NCBI RefSeq assembly: GCF_013433315.1
Contig: NZ_WXVV01000005.1
Location: 1-64,000 of the forward strand
Source: Pseudomonas crudilactis
GTDB taxonomy: Bacteria > Pseudomonadota > Gammaproteobacteria > Pseudomonadales > Pseudomonadaceae
DNA: 64,000 nt
Reading direction: 5' to 3'
The notes under the pieces were generated by a model, which was not told where the DNA came from, searched no databases, and saw only the letters and a program-made list of their open reading frames with translations. A program made the position numbers and the translations under genes. Positions 47,518 to 57,406 of this stretch are shown in pieces (position 1 is the first letter of the stretch; every line of letters begins with the position of its first letter).

Positions 47518-49038
47518 TTAGAAGAAGCCCAACGGATTGATGTCGTAGCTCACCAGCAGGTTTTTCGTCTGCTGATAGTGATCGAGCATCATCTTGTGGG
47601 TTTCACGGCCCACGCCAGACTTCTTGTACCCGCCAAACGCGGCATGCGCCGGGTAGAGGTGGTAGCAGTTGGTCCACACGCGACCAGCCTTGATCGCCCG
47701 GCCCATGCGGTAGGCGCGGTTGATGTCGCGGGTCCACAGACCGGCGCCGAGGCCGAACTCGGTGTCGTTGGCAATGGCCAGGGCTTCAGCTTCGTCCTTG
47801 AACGTGGTGATGCTCACCACCGGGCCAAAGATTTCTTCCTGGAACACGCGCATCTTGTTGGTGCCCTTGAGCAGGGTCGGCTGGATGTAATAACCGGTCG
47901 ACAGATTGCCTTCGAGTTTTTCCACCTTGCCGCCAGTCAGCAACTCGGCGCCTTCGCCCTTGGCAATTTCCAGGTACGAAAGAATCTTGTCGAATTGCTG
48001 CTCGGACGCCTGCGCGCCGACCATGGTGTCGGTGTCCAGCGGATCGCCGCGCTTGATTTGCAGGACTTTCTTCATGACGACAGCCATGAACTCGTCGTAG
48101 ATCGATTCCTGCACGAGCGCGCGGGAAGGGCAGGTGCAGACTTCGCCCTGGTTGAAGAACGCCAGCACCAGACCTTCAGCGGCTTTCTCAATGAACGTCG
48201 GCTCGGCCTGCATGATGTCTTCGAAGAAGATGTTCGGCGATTTGCCGCCCAGTTCCACGGTCGATGGAATGATGTTTTCGGCCGCGCACTTCATGATGTG
48301 CGAGCCAACCGGAGTCGAGCCGGTGAAGGCGATCTTGGCGATGCGTTTGCTGGTCGCCAGCGCTTCGCCGGCCTCTTTGCCGTAACCCTGAACAATGTTC
48401 AGTACGCCCGGCGGCAGCAGGTCGCCGATCAGTTCCAGCAGCACGGTGATGCCCAGCGGCGTTTGTTCGGCAGGCTTGAGCACCACGCAGTTGCCGGCAG
48501 CCAACGCTGGCGCAAGTTTCCACGCGGCCATCAGGATCGGGAAGTTCCACGGGATGATCTGGCCGACCACGCCCAGCGGTTCATGAATGTGATAGGCCAC
48601 GGTGTTGCCGTCGATTTCGGCAGCGCTGCCTTCCTGGGCACGCAGGCAGCCAGCGAAGTAGCGGAAATGGTCGGCAGCCAGCGGGATGTCGGCGTTGAGG
48701 GTTTCGCGGATGGCTTTGCCGTTGTCCCAGGTTTCGGTGATCGCTAGCAGTTCGAGATTCTGTTCGATGCGGTCGGCGATTTTCAGCAGGATCAGCGAGC
48801 GCGCCTGCACGGAGGTCGCGCCCCATGCGTCGGCAGCGGCATGGGCGGCGTCCAGTGCCTTGTCGATGTCTTCGGCACTGGAGCGGGGAAATTCGGCAAT
48901 CGGTTGGCCATTCACTGGCGAGGTATTGGTGAAGTACTGACCTTTGACAGGCGCGACGAACTCGCCGCCGATGTAGTTACCGTACTTGGCTTTGAACGAG
49001 ACTTTGGCGCCTTCAGTACCGGGGTGAGCGTAACGCAT
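47518..49038 (-). CDS. exaC: NAD-dependent acetaldehyde dehydrogenase
   Basis: A 506-residue aldehyde dehydrogenase, which oxidises acetaldehyde to acetate using NAD and so completes ethanolamine breakdown. Conserved features are [36 protein letters not shown], the Rossmann [12 protein letters not shown], the catalytic-base [12 protein letters not shown] and the nucleophile Cys in [15 protein letters not shown]. The C-terminal [18 protein letters not shown] is typical of the ExaC/AldB group. The start at 49038 follows AAGGAG. A sigma-54 promoter match lies 66 bp upstream. Confidence 0.93.
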   Translation of the reverse strand: MRYAHPGTEGAKVSFKAKYGNYIGGEFVAPVKGQYFTNTSPVNGQPIAEFPRSSAEDIDKALDAAHAAADAWGATSVQARSLILLKIADRIEQNLELLAITETWDNGKAIRETLNADIPLAADHFRYFAGCLRAQEGSAAEIDGNTVAYHIHEPLGVVGQIIPWNFPILMAAWKLAPALAAGNCVVLKPAEQTPLGITVLLELIGDLLPPGVLNIVQGYGKEAGEALATSKRIAKIAFTGSTPVGSHIMKCAAENIIPSTVELGGKSPNIFFEDIMQAEPTFIEKAAEGLVLAFFNQGEVCTCPSRALVQESIYDEFMAVVMKKVLQIKRGDPLDTDTMVGAQASEQQFDKILSYLEIAKGEGAELLTGGKVEKLEGNLSTGYYIQPTLLKGTNKMRVFQEEIFGPVVSITTFKDEAEALAIANDTEFGLGAGLWTRDINRAYRMGRAIKAGRVWTNCYHLYPAHAAFGGYKKSGVGRETHKMMLDHYQQTKNLLVSYDINPLGFF

Positions 49039-49103
49039 GATGATGTTCTCCTTGGCTTTGTACTTATTAGAGAAACGCGCAAGTGCGCTTGCCATAAGCG
49101 TAG

Positions 49104-49119
49104 AGCAAAGGTCGGGCCA
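49104..49119 (-). promoter_or_regulatory. Sigma-54 promoter of exaC
   Basis: On the minus strand TGGCCCG-ACCT-TTGCT fits the -24/-12 consensus with one change in the -24 box (C for A). The invariant GG and GC are at correct spacing, giving a leader of about 55 nt before the exaC ATG. Confidence 0.8.
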
Positions 49120-49182
49120 CTGCCGTTCAGGGCAGGTAAATCAAGGGCTTGGCAGGTTTATGTCGGACGAGTGGATTGTGCC

Positions 49183-49233
49183 TGTGACGGTTTCGGTACA
49201 GGTCGGGTGACAGTTTGTACCGCTTTCGGCACA
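49183..49233. promoter_or_regulatory. Two 18-bp enhancer-like dyads, likely EatR sites
   Basis: TGTGACGGTTTCGGTACA (49183-49200) and TGTACCGCTTTCGGCACA (49216-49233) share the dyad TGTnCCG-N4-CGGnACA. Their centres are 33 bp apart, about three helical turns, and lie 70-120 bp upstream of the exaC sigma-54 promoter. This is the expected position for an enhancer-binding protein. They also lie in front of the divergent eatR gene, allowing autoregulation. Confidence 0.7.
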
Positions 49234-49339
49234 GCTGATGACCGGGCAGTCTTGCCAGCATTGCAATGCGTCGATGGCTGGAGGATGCTGGGCATCACCT
49301 CAGCATTCGGCCGTCGAGCCTCGGGGAGAACAATAAGAA

Positions 49340-51253
49340 ATGCACGACAACCATTTGAGCCGCCATGCCCAACAGGTTCTCACCGCTACCCAGGGCAAAC
49401 CGCACCTGCACGGGCCCGGTGCCGATCCGTCGATTGCCCGTTCGTGGCTGCGCTGTCTGGAGGACTATCACCTCGACCCCGCGCTGAGCATGGCGCCAAC
49501 CGTGCTCGAACACGGCCGGGTACTGGAAAGCCGCGAGCGTCTGCAACAGGTATTGCAGATCGCCGGCAATGAAATGAGCAGCCTGCATCAACAGCTCTCT
49601 GGCGCTGGCCATGCGGTGCTGTTGACTGACGCGCGCGGGGTGATCCTCAACTGTGTCACCGCGCCGGCCGAACGCAAGATCTTCGAACGCGCCGGGCTCT
49701 GGCTGGGTGCTGACTGGAGCGAGGCCTGCGAAGGTACCAACGGCATCGGCACCTGCCTGGTCGAACGTCAGGCGCTGACCATCCATCAAGACGAACACTT
49801 TCGCGGTCGCCACACCGGCCTGACCTGTTCGGCGAGCCCGGTGTTCGACCCGCATGGCGAACTGCTGGCGGTGCTCGACGTGTCCTCGGCGCGCCACGAC
49901 GTTTCGCGGCAGAGCCAGTTCCACACCATGGCGCTGGTCAATCTGTCGGCGAAGATGATCGAGAGTTGTTACTTCCTGCGCTGTTTCGATAACCAATGGT
50001 TGCTGCGCTTTCATTTGCAGGCCGAGTCCGTCGGGCTGTTCAGCGAAGGCTTGCTGGCGTTTGACGGGGAAGGGCGGATCAGTGCGGTGAATCAGAGTGC
50101 ACTGAATTTGCTCGGGCATATTCGCGGTGGTTTGCTGGGTAAACCGGTGGAGGCGCTTTTCGATTGTTCACTGGATGAATTGCTTGGCCGCGCGAGTGCC
50201 AATGCCAGCGCCAGTTGGCCGTTGCGCACCCGTGACGGGAGACATTTGTTTGCCGTGCTGCGCGGTGAGTCGCGCAAGCCTCTACCTTTTGTATCGACGC
50301 CAGTCGTGGCTGAGGCCCCGCGCCTTTCGGGCATATGCCTCGGTGATGAAACGTTGCAGGCAGATTTTCGCAAAGCCCTGCGCGTGTTCGAGCGTGATGT
50401 GCCGCTGCTGATCAACGGCGAAACCGGCTCCGGTAAAGAAGCTTTCGCCAAGGCTGTGCACCAGGCCAGTCAACGCTCCGCCAAATCCTTCGTCGCGCTC
50501 AACTGCGCGGCCATTCCTGAGAGCCTGATTGAAAGCGAACTGTTCGGCTATCGCGGCGGCAGCTTCACCGGCGCGCGCAAGGACGGCATGCGCGGCAAGC
50601 TGCAGCAGGCCGATGGCGGGACGTTGTTCCTCGATGAAATCGGCGACATGCCGCTGGCCTTGCAGACTCGGCTGTTGCGAGTTCTGGAGGATCGTCAGGT
50701 GGTGCCGATCGGCGGCGAGCCGGAGTCGGTCAACGTGCGGATCATCAGTGCCACCCACCGCAATCTGCTGGAGCGGGTCGCGGATGGCAGCTTTCGCGAG
50801 GATTTGTATTACCGGCTCAATGGGCTGGAAGTAGCGTTGCCGGCGTTGCGTGAGCGTAGTGACAAGTCGCAGTTGCTGGATTTCCTGCTGGCCGAGGAGG
50901 CGGGCGGTGAAACGATAGTGATCGACGAGGCGGCGCGTCAGGCTTTGCTGGCGTTCAACTGGCCGGGGAATGTGCGGCAGTTGCGCAATGTCCTGCGCAC
51001 GTTGGCGGCGTTGTGTGATGAGGGGCGGATCGGGGTGGAGGATTTGCCGGTGATGATTCGGCAGGGGCGGGTGCCGATTTTTCAGCCTGATTCATCTGAA
51101 CATCCACTGGAAGACGCCGAGCGGATTGCGCTGCTTAAAACGCTGGAGCAGACGCGGTGGCACATGACGCATACGGCGGAACAGCTTGGGGTCAGCCGTA
51201 ATACGCTCTATAGAAAACTGCGTAAGCATGGCATTGAGCGGCGAGTCAGTTAG
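49340..51253 (+). CDS. eatR: Sigma-54-dependent activator, EatR-like
   Basis: A 637-residue AcoR-type enhancer-binding protein. A GAF-like sensor occupies about residues 60-220 (GVILNCVTAPAERKIFERAG, CEGTNGIGTCLVERQALTIH). The AAA domain has Walker A INGETGSGKEAFAKAVHQAS, the sigma-54 contact loop GGSFTGA (Ser where GAFTGA is usual), Walker B TLFLDEIGDMPLALQTRLLR and the DLYYRLNGLEVALP segment. A Fis-type helix-turn-helix closes the protein (HTAEQLGVSRNTLYRKLRKH). Divergent to exaC with the two dyads in between. In P. aeruginosa the equivalent EatR activates ethanolamine genes with RpoN; the same role is inferred here. Confidence 0.85.
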   Translation: MHDNHLSRHAQQVLTATQGKPHLHGPGADPSIARSWLRCLEDYHLDPALSMAPTVLEHGRVLESRERLQQVLQIAGNEMSSLHQQLSGAGHAVLLTDARGVILNCVTAPAERKIFERAGLWLGADWSEACEGTNGIGTCLVERQALTIHQDEHFRGRHTGLTCSASPVFDPHGELLAVLDVSSARHDVSRQSQFHTMALVNLSAKMIESCYFLRCFDNQWLLRFHLQAESVGLFSEGLLAFDGEGRISAVNQSALNLLGHIRGGLLGKPVEALFDCSLDELLGRASANASASWPLRTRDGRHLFAVLRGESRKPLPFVSTPVVAEAPRLSGICLGDETLQADFRKALRVFERDVPLLINGETGSGKEAFAKAVHQASQRSAKSFVALNCAAIPESLIESELFGYRGGSFTGARKDGMRGKLQQADGGTLFLDEIGDMPLALQTRLLRVLEDRQVVPIGGEPESVNVRIISATHRNLLERVADGSFREDLYYRLNGLEVALPALRERSDKSQLLDFLLAEEAGGETIVIDEAARQALLAFNWPGNVRQLRNVLRTLAALCDEGRIGVEDLPVMIRQGRVPIFQPDSSEHPLEDAERIALLKTLEQTRWHMTHTAEQLGVSRNTLYRKLRKHGIERRVS

Positions 51254-51257
51254 AAGG

Positions 51258-51404
51258 CCCTCACCCTAGCCCTCTCCCAGGGGGAGAGGGGACTGACCGG
51301 GTCGCTCACTGATTTACGCCGACCTGAAATATCGAGCCGAACTCAGAATATAAGAGCAGCACAGATCGGCTCCCTCTCCCTCGGGAGAGGGCTGGGGTGA
51401 GGGG
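51258..51404. repeat. Inverted pair of CT-rich palindromic repeats
   Basis: CCCTCACCCTAGCCCTCTCC (51258-51277) followed by its own hairpin complement, and the reverse arrangement with GGGCTGGGGTGAGGGG ending at 51404. The two blocks are inverted relative to each other. This repeat class is seen in many Pseudomonas genomes, though it is distinct from the REP units elsewhere in the window. It lies between eatR and mpl. Confidence 0.7.
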
Positions 51405-51517
51405 CCGCAATCTACAGTCGAGCCAAAATGCCAGGCCCACCCACCCCGCCCCTCACCTAAAGAGTGCGATTTCCCCCTCCCTACGCTAACCTGCGGCCAT
51501 GTTTTACGAGGTCGACT

Positions 51518-52867
51518 ATGCACATTCATATTCTGGGTATCTGCGGGACTTTCATGGGCTCGATGGCGGTGTTGGCCAAAGAGCTGGGCCATCACGTGAC
51601 CGGTTCCGACGCCAACGTCTATCCGCCGATGAGCACACAGCTTGAAGCCCAGGGCATTCAGCTGACGCAGGGCTATGACCCGGCGCAACTCGATCCGGCG
51701 CCGGATCTGGTGGTGATCGGCAACGCCATGTCCCGCGGCAATCCGGCGGTGGAATATGTCCTGAACAAAGGCCTGCCGTACGTCTCCGGCCCGCAGTGGC
51801 TGGCTGACCATGTGCTGCAAGGGCGCTGGGTGCTGGCGGTTGCCGGCACTCACGGCAAAACCACCACCAGCAGCATGCTCGCCTGGGTGCTGGAACATGC
51901 TGGCATGAGCCCGGGCTTCCTGATTGGTGGCGTGCCGCAGAATTTCTCGGTGTCGGCGCGACTGGGCGGTACGCCGTTCTTCGTGATCGAGGCCGACGAA
52001 TACGACAGCGCTTTCTTCGACAAACGCTCGAAATTCGTTCACTACCGTCCGCGCACCGCGATCCTCAACAACCTTGAGTTCGATCATGCTGACATCTTCC
52101 CGGATCTGCCGGCGATCGAGCGGCAATTCCACCACTTGGTACGCACCATTCCGAGCGAAGGCCTGGTCATCCATCCGACCACCGAACCGGCTTTGCAGCG
52201 TGTGATCGAAATGGGCTGCTGGACCCCGGTGCAGACCACCGGTGCTGGCGGCCAATGGCAGGTCAAACTGTTGAGCGAAGATGGTTCGGCGTTCGAAGTG
52301 ATGTTCGAAGGCGTGTCGCAAGGCACCGTCGAGTGGGAGCTGACCGGTCAGCACAACGTCGCCAACGCCTTGGCCGCTCTGGCGGCTGCGCGTCATGTGG
52401 GTGTGGTGCCGTCGATGGGCATCGCCGGGCTGAGCGCGTTCAAAAACGTCAAACGCCGCATGGAGAAAGTCGCCGAGGTGCGTGGCATCACCATCTACGA
52501 CGACTTCGCCCACCACCCGACCGCCATCGCCACCACCCTCGACGGTTTGCGCAAACGCATCGGTGACGCACCGCTGATCGCCATCATCGAACCGCGCTCC
52601 AACTCGATGAAGCTCGGCGCACACCGTGACGGTTTGCCGGATAGCGTGGTCGATGCCGATCAGGTGATCTGGTACGCCCCGGCCAACCTCGGCTGGGACC
52701 TGGCCGGCACTGCGGCGCTGTGCACGGTGCCGTCGATTGTCAGCGATTCGCTGGAAGGCATCATCGAACGCGTGAAGAGCCAGGCTCAACCCGGCACTCA
52801 CGTAGTGATCATGAGCAACGGCGGCTTCGGCGGCCTGCACGGCAAACTCGCCGAGGCGCTGCAATGA
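51518..52867 (+). CDS. mpl: Murein peptide ligase
   Basis: A 449-residue cytoplasmic ligase that attaches recycled tripeptide L-Ala-gamma-D-Glu-meso-DAP to UDP-MurNAc, bypassing MurC-E. The start at 51518 begins [20 protein letters not shown]. The ATP-binding [17 protein letters not shown], the [19 protein letters not shown] segment, [11 protein letters not shown] and [18 protein letters not shown] are the Mur ligase signatures and are complete. Its stop overlaps the ubiX start (ATGA). Confidence 0.96.
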   Translation: MHIHILGICGTFMGSMAVLAKELGHHVTGSDANVYPPMSTQLEAQGIQLTQGYDPAQLDPAPDLVVIGNAMSRGNPAVEYVLNKGLPYVSGPQWLADHVLQGRWVLAVAGTHGKTTTSSMLAWVLEHAGMSPGFLIGGVPQNFSVSARLGGTPFFVIEADEYDSAFFDKRSKFVHYRPRTAILNNLEFDHADIFPDLPAIERQFHHLVRTIPSEGLVIHPTTEPALQRVIEMGCWTPVQTTGAGGQWQVKLLSEDGSAFEVMFEGVSQGTVEWELTGQHNVANALAALAAARHVGVVPSMGIAGLSAFKNVKRRMEKVAEVRGITIYDDFAHHPTAIATTLDGLRKRIGDAPLIAIIEPRSNSMKLGAHRDGLPDSVVDADQVIWYAPANLGWDLAGTAALCTVPSIVSDSLEGIIERVKSQAQPGTHVVIMSNGGFGGLHGKLAEALQ

Positions 52868-53511
52868 ACACTCGTTTTGAGAGCAATGGCCCGGAACGCA
52901 TCACCCTGGCGATGACCGGCGCCTCCGGCGCGCAGTATGGTTTGCGCCTGCTCGACTGTCTGGTACGTGAAGATCGCGAAGTGCACTTTCTGATCTCCAA
53001 GGCTGCGCAATTGGTGATGGCGACCGAGACCGATGTCACGCTGCCACCCAAACCGCAGATGATGCAGGCCTTCCTCACCGAATACACCGGGGCTGCCGCC
53101 GGGCAGATTCGCGTGTACGGCAAGGAAGACTGGATGTCGCCGGTGGCCTCCGGGTCTGGCGCTCCGGCGGCAATGGTCGTGGTGCCGTGCTCAACGGGCA
53201 CGCTATCGGCCATTGCCACGGGTGCCTGCAACAACCTGATCGAACGCGCGGCCGATGTGACATTGAAAGAGCGTCGTCAGTTGATTTTGGTACCGCGTGA
53301 GGCGCCGTATTCGAGCATTCATCTGGAGCACATGCTCAAGCTGTCGAACATGGGCGTGACCATTTTGCCGGCGTCGCCGGGTTTCTATCATCAGCCGCAG
53401 ACCATCGATGATTTGATCGATTTTGTCGTGGCGCGGATTCTCAATCTGCTGGGCATTCCGCAGGACATGCTGCCGCGTTGGGGTGAGCATCATTTGAGCA
53501 GCGATGAATAA
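52864..53511 (+). CDS. ubiX: Flavin prenyltransferase UbiX
   Basis: A 215-residue enzyme that makes prenylated FMN, the cofactor used by the UbiD decarboxylase in ubiquinone synthesis. Motifs are [58 protein letters not shown] and the Arg-Glu in [14 protein letters not shown]. The ATG overlaps the mpl stop, and the stop overlaps the next ATG by 8 bp, indicating a three-gene operon. Confidence 0.95.
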   Translation: MNTRFESNGPERITLAMTGASGAQYGLRLLDCLVREDREVHFLISKAAQLVMATETDVTLPPKPQMMQAFLTEYTGAAAGQIRVYGKEDWMSPVASGSGAPAAMVVVPCSTGTLSAIATGACNNLIERAADVTLKERRQLILVPREAPYSSIHLEHMLKLSNMGVTILPASPGFYHQPQTIDDLIDFVVARILNLLGIPQDMLPRWGEHHLSSDE

Positions 53512-53788
53512 GCTGCTGGTGATTGGGCTGGTGATGTTGCTGACCGGGTGCGCCACGGCACGCACGCTGGATGCGGCGAAACCGGGGGCACCAGTGGTGT
53601 ACTCCGGAACGCGGCTGGATTTGTATGCATTGAATGGTGGGTGTTGCGCGATGGATCGCTTCGGGGCTGAAGCGCCGAGTTATCCGGGGCTGGATCTGCC
53701 GGCGAGTGCGTTGCTCGATACGCTGTTGTTGCCGTTGTCATTGCTCACGGTGATTGGCGTGGGTTTTCAGGCGACTGGCGGATTATAG
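53504..53788 (+). CDS. Small YceK/YidQ-like lipoprotein
   Basis: A 94-residue protein with signal peptide and lipobox ([20 protein letters not shown]), so lipid-anchored at Cys16. The following [20 protein letters not shown] and [20 protein letters not shown] are typical of YceK/YidQ-type lipoproteins, which end in a hydrophobic helix ([13 protein letters not shown]). Overlaps ubiX by 8 bp. Function unknown. Confidence 0.8.
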   Translation: MNKLLVIGLVMLLTGCATARTLDAAKPGAPVVYSGTRLDLYALNGGCCAMDRFGAEAPSYPGLDLPASALLDTLLLPLSLLTVIGVGFQATGGL

Positions 53789-53806
53789 GGGACCGCTACG
53801 CACTCC

Positions 53807-53871
53807 ATCGCGAGCAGGCTCGCTCCCACAAGTGGACGCGGTGCAAATGTGGGAGCGAGCCTGCTCGCGAA
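53807..53871. repeat. REPIN downstream of the lipoprotein gene
   Basis: Inverted REP units at 53807-53830 and 53848-53871, with a 17-bp spacer, in the convergent gap between two genes. Confidence 0.9.
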
Positions 53872-53894
53872 AGCTTTCCTCCAGGCGCTATAGA

Positions 53895-54536
53895 TTATTT
53901 GCCCAGCTTGCGCAGCTCATCCGACTCGATCACCCGCACCCCATCCTGCTCTTCCAGCGCCAATCGCCACATCGCCCGCGCCAATTGGCACGCTTCGATG
54001 CCCCGGTATTTCCCCGGAATCAGCTTCGACAACGGCCCGGCCAGTTGCTCGGCCAGACGCGGTTCAGTCCGTTCACCCAATAACAGCGACGGCCGGCAAA
54101 TGGTCAATTGCGGCCAGTCCTGCGCACGCAGTGCCTGCTCCATTTCACCTTTGACCCGGTTGTAGAAAACCGACGATTTCGGATCGGCGCCAATCGCGCT
54201 GATCACAATCAGATGCCGCGCGCCCATCTCCCGCGCGCGTTTGGCAAACGCCACGACCATGTCCAGATCGACCGCGCGAAACGCCGCTTCGGAGCCGGCC
54301 TGCTTGATGGTGGTGCCGAGGCAGCAATAGGCGATATCGACCCGGCCGCTGAGTTGCGGCAGAAACACCTGCGGGTCGCCGACGGGGTTTTCCAGGTGCG
54401 GATGTTCGGCCAAAGGTCGACGGGAAGGGGCGAGCACGCGAGAAATCGTTGGCTCGTTGAGCAAACGGTCGAGTAGATGTTCACCGGTCAAACCGGTGGC
54501 TCCGGCAAGCAATACGTGCTGAGGCGTCAAGTACAT
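53895..54536 (-). CDS. NAD(P)-binding oxidoreductase (HTATIP2/YwnB-like)
   Basis: A 213-residue atypical short-chain dehydrogenase-like protein. The Rossmann motif [20 protein letters not shown] opens the chain. [20 protein letters not shown] and [20 protein letters not shown] place the usual Ser-containing strand, and [15 protein letters not shown] holds the Y-x-x-x-K pair. The C-terminus has [17 protein letters not shown]. It resembles HTATIP2-type proteins. Substrate unknown; a generic oxidoreductase or NAD(P)H-sensing role is possible. Confidence 0.82.
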   Translation of the reverse strand: MYLTPQHVLLAGATGLTGEHLLDRLLNEPTISRVLAPSRRPLAEHPHLENPVGDPQVFLPQLSGRVDIAYCCLGTTIKQAGSEAAFRAVDLDMVVAFAKRAREMGARHLIVISAIGADPKSSVFYNRVKGEMEQALRAQDWPQLTICRPSLLLGERTEPRLAEQLAGPLSKLIPGKYRGIEACQLARAMWRLALEEQDGVRVIESDELRKLGK

Positions 54537-54563
54537 AGTGTCTCTCCCTTGATACTGTTCAGC

Positions 54564-56291
54564 TTAGTTGCTCTTTATCGCTCCGTCGTTCAATGCAGCA
54601 CTTTGCAAAGCTTTTCTTGCTTGCTGTTTGCGCAGCAGTTGCCAGTGCGCCAACACGGTTTTCGGCGCCCAGATCTGCGGCTCCGAGGCTTCGAAATTGT
54701 CCGCCAGTTCACGCTCGGCGACGGTGGCCTTGGCCAGTTTGAAGGCTTGCTCCAGGTCATCGGTCTGGTTCAGCGCCTGGGCGAAGAGCGCATCACCGAA
54801 GTAGGTGAAGTTGGCTTCTTCCGAGCAGCCGAAGGACACCCGATCGGCGCGCGAGGCAGTCATGATCAGCGTGCGTTCGTCCTTCAGCGCCGGGATGAAA
54901 CCGCCGGAGTAGCACGACGAAATCACGATGATCTTGTCGCGATTCTTTAACGGCGCGAGCACGGCGGCGAGTTCGTCGGCGGGCAGGTCGGCCAGTTCCA
55001 TGCGCGGCTGGTCGAGCACCAGCTCATGCTCGGCGGTGCCGTGGCTGGTCAGGTAGATGAACAGCAAATCTTCCGGGCCGCTGCGTTCGGCGAGGGTTTG
55101 CGCGGCGCGGCGCAGGTTTTCGCGCGTGGCCATCGGCCGGTCGCCGAGGTGGTCGCGGTGGTTGACCAGACGGATCTGGCCGTAAGCGCCGAAGCGCGTA
55201 TTGAGCATGTTGGCGACGTAGTCGGACTCGCGCAGGAACACACTCTGCTTGCCGTCACCGCCGAGGGTCAGTGTGTATAACTCGACCGCTGGGGTTGAAG
55301 CGGGAATGGCAGTCAGGGCTTCATCAAGCAGACGGCCCTGAGCGAGCAAACCAAGCTCGAGCGTATCGGGCAGCAACTTGCCATCGGCGTCGCGCACGCG
55401 CTGGCCGTTGATCCAGCTGCCGCTCATGACGCTGCCATCGGTGAGCACCAGAGTGCCACGCCCGGCGTAGCTGTCGTTGTCGAAGCCGCCGATATAGAAG
55501 CTGCCGTCAGACAGGTTCAAGCGGCCCTGACCGCTGAAGCGCCAATCACTGAACGTCCCGATGTAATGGCTGCCGTCGGCGCCGATCAGTTCGCCTTTGC
55601 CGGTCAGCGCGCCTTCCTTGAACTGGCCGAGCCAGACATCGCCGTCAGCGTTTTCGTAGCGGCCCTTGCCGTGCAATTGATTGTTCTTGAAGCCGCCGAC
55701 ATAGATGTCGCCGTCAGCGCTGTTGAACGTGCCGTTGCCTTCCAGCTGACCATTGACGAAATGCCCGCTGAACGTGTTGCCACTGGAGTCGCCACGCTGA
55801 CCTTCGCCGTTGGGCTTGCCGTGGGCGAACTGGCCTTGATAGGAACTGCCGTCGTCCATTTCCAGACGGCCGAGGCCGGAATACTGGTCAGCCCTGAATT
55901 CGCCCCGGTAGGTCATGGCGTTTTCTTTCAGGGTGCCTTCGCCGTCACGCCGGCCCTGCTTGAAGCCGCCGGTGTAACTGCTGGCGTTGGTGGTCAGGCT
56001 GCCCTGACCGTCGAACAGGCCTTGCTGGAACTGGCCGCGATAGACCTCGCCATTGCTGCCATGCCATTCGCCCTGGCCATGCCACTGGCCCTTGTCGAAC
56101 TGCCCGGCGTACCAGCTGCCATTGGGGTAGTCGACGCGTCCCTGACCTTGCAGCAAGCCATCGACCAGTTCGCCGCGATAGCGTCCGCCATCCGGCAGGC
56201 GTGCATCCGGGGGCAGCAGCGATTCGCCGTCGCCGCACGCGGTAAGCATCAGGGTCAAGGCAATGGGGGCGAGGGCAGCGAGTGAGCGCAT
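54564..56291 (-). CDS. MORN-repeat lipoprotein with C-terminal C13-type peptidase
   Basis: A 575-residue protein. The signal peptide ends in a lipobox (SLAALAPIALTLMLTACGDG), so it is likely lipid-anchored. Residues about 36-300 hold roughly eleven MORN repeats (for example YRGELVDGLLQGQGRVDYPN and YIGGFDNDSYAGRGTLVLTD). The C-terminal part is a caspase-fold C13 (legumain-like) peptidase: FIYLTSHGTAEH with catalytic His417 and IVISSCYSGGF with Cys460. MORN repeats often bind lipids or proteins; coupling them to a cysteine protease in the cell envelope is notable. Substrate unknown. It is alone on its strand with no apparent operon partner. Confidence 0.85.
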   Translation of the reverse strand: MRSLAALAPIALTLMLTACGDGESLLPPDARLPDGGRYRGELVDGLLQGQGRVDYPNGSWYAGQFDKGQWHGQGEWHGSNGEVYRGQFQQGLFDGQGSLTTNASSYTGGFKQGRRDGEGTLKENAMTYRGEFRADQYSGLGRLEMDDGSSYQGQFAHGKPNGEGQRGDSSGNTFSGHFVNGQLEGNGTFNSADGDIYVGGFKNNQLHGKGRYENADGDVWLGQFKEGALTGKGELIGADGSHYIGTFSDWRFSGQGRLNLSDGSFYIGGFDNDSYAGRGTLVLTDGSVMSGSWINGQRVRDADGKLLPDTLELGLLAQGRLLDEALTAIPASTPAVELYTLTLGGDGKQSVFLRESDYVANMLNTRFGAYGQIRLVNHRDHLGDRPMATRENLRRAAQTLAERSGPEDLLFIYLTSHGTAEHELVLDQPRMELADLPADELAAVLAPLKNRDKIIVISSCYSGGFIPALKDERTLIMTASRADRVSFGCSEEANFTYFGDALFAQALNQTDDLEQAFKLAKATVAERELADNFEASEPQIWAPKTVLAHWQLLRKQQARKALQSAALNDGAIKSN

Positions 56292-56393
56292 AGCGGGATC
56301 CGGGCAATTAGGCGACCGAGTATGCCGCAGCTATGCGTCGCATATATAGAGACGTGACGCGAAACAGCGTGCGCTGCTTCGCATCCGGAACGA

Positions 56394-56849
56394 TCAGACG
56401 AAGCAGAGCGACAGTGGCTCGGCGATATAGGCCGGTTTGTCCGAGCCTTCTATCTCCAGCGTTGCGGTGGCTTTGAGCAGCCACTGCCCGGGTTTTTTCT
56501 CGGTCACTTCGCCCAGATCGACCTTCAGGCGGACTTTCGAGTTGACCTTGACCGGCTGGATGAAACGCACGCTGTCCAGGCCGTAGTTGACCACCATCTT
56601 CACGCCTTGCGGCAGGATCAGGATGTCTTCCATCAATTTCGGGATCAGCGACAACGACAGGAAACCGTGGGCAATGGTGCTGCCAAATGGCGTTTGCGCG
56701 GCTTTGACCGGGTCGACATGAATGAACTGATAATCACCGGTGGCTTCGGCGAACAGGTTGATGCGTTCCTGATCGATGGTGAGCCATTCGGAACGTCCGA
56801 GTTCCTTGCCGACATAATCTTTGAGCTCTGCAACGGGAACATAGGGCAT
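56394..56849 (-). CDS. MaoC-like (R)-specific enoyl-CoA hydratase
   Basis: A 151-residue hot-dog-fold protein. The hydratase-2 motif is FAEATGDYQFIHVDPVKAAQ followed by TPFGSTIAHGFLSLSLIPKL, placing the catalytic Asp and His. The start at 56849 follows an AAGGAGA site. Such enzymes hydrate trans-2-enoyl-CoA to (R)-3-hydroxyacyl-CoA in beta-oxidation or polyhydroxyalkanoate supply. Physiological substrate cannot be read from the sequence. Confidence 0.88.
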   Translation of the reverse strand: MPYVPVAELKDYVGKELGRSEWLTIDQERINLFAEATGDYQFIHVDPVKAAQTPFGSTIAHGFLSLSLIPKLMEDILILPQGVKMVVNYGLDSVRFIQPVKVNSKVRLKVDLGEVTEKKPGQWLLKATATLEIEGSDKPAYIAEPLSLCFV

Positions 56850-57043
56850 TGAGACTCTCCTTGGGTTCATCGGTTTTATAGTTTTTCAGGTGGGGGGATT
56901 TGACCTCCCTGCGAACCACTGTAGATCATCATGGCGATTTGCTCTGGTCAACCGACCATGCTTTTGGCGAATGCCGGTCCATAGCGCAGGCGTGCTTATA
57001 ATGCCGAGCCTCTGCTGGGCGAAAAGTAAGACGGAGATGTCGG

Positions 57044-57406
57044 ATGTTGCTACGTGGCCTGACCCTGCTGGTGCTGTTTCAATTGCTCGGCACGGCGCTT
57101 AATCATTTGCTGTTGCCGGTACTGCCGGGGCCGATCATCGGCCTGCTGCTGTTGCTCGTATTCCTGATCGTTCGCGGTGAAGTCGGCGAGCCGCTGAATC
57201 TCGCGGCCGGCAGTCTGCTGCGTTATCTGCCGCTGCTGCTGGTGCCGCCGGCGGTGGGGGTGATGGTTTATGCGAGCGACATTGCTGCCGATTTCTGGGC
57301 GATTGTCGGCGCACTGGTGCTGTCGCTGATCCTGTCGATGGCCTTCGCCGGGGTGCTGATGCAGCGCCTGGTCAAGCGTCATGCGCACCGCACGGAGGAG
57401 TCCTGA
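57044..57406 (+). CDS. LrgA/CidA-family membrane protein
   Basis: A 120-residue membrane protein with four hydrophobic segments. VLFQLLGTALNHLLLPVLPG and PIIGLLLLLVFLIVRGEV with LLRYLPLLLVPPAVGVMVYA are the family pattern. LrgA/CidA proteins are holin-like and act with LrgB/CidB in metabolite transport or control of murein hydrolysis. Its stop overlaps the lrgB start (TGATG). Confidence 0.9.
   Translation: MLLRGLTLLVLFQLLGTALNHLLLPVLPGPIIGLLLLLVFLIVRGEVGEPLNLAAGSLLRYLPLLLVPPAVGVMVYASDIAADFWAIVGALVLSLILSMAFAGVLMQRLVKRHAHRTEES

Noticed and set aside
45692..53871. Repeated palindromes that might suggest a CRISPR array
   Set aside because: They are scattered inverted REP pairs between genes with no regular spacers.
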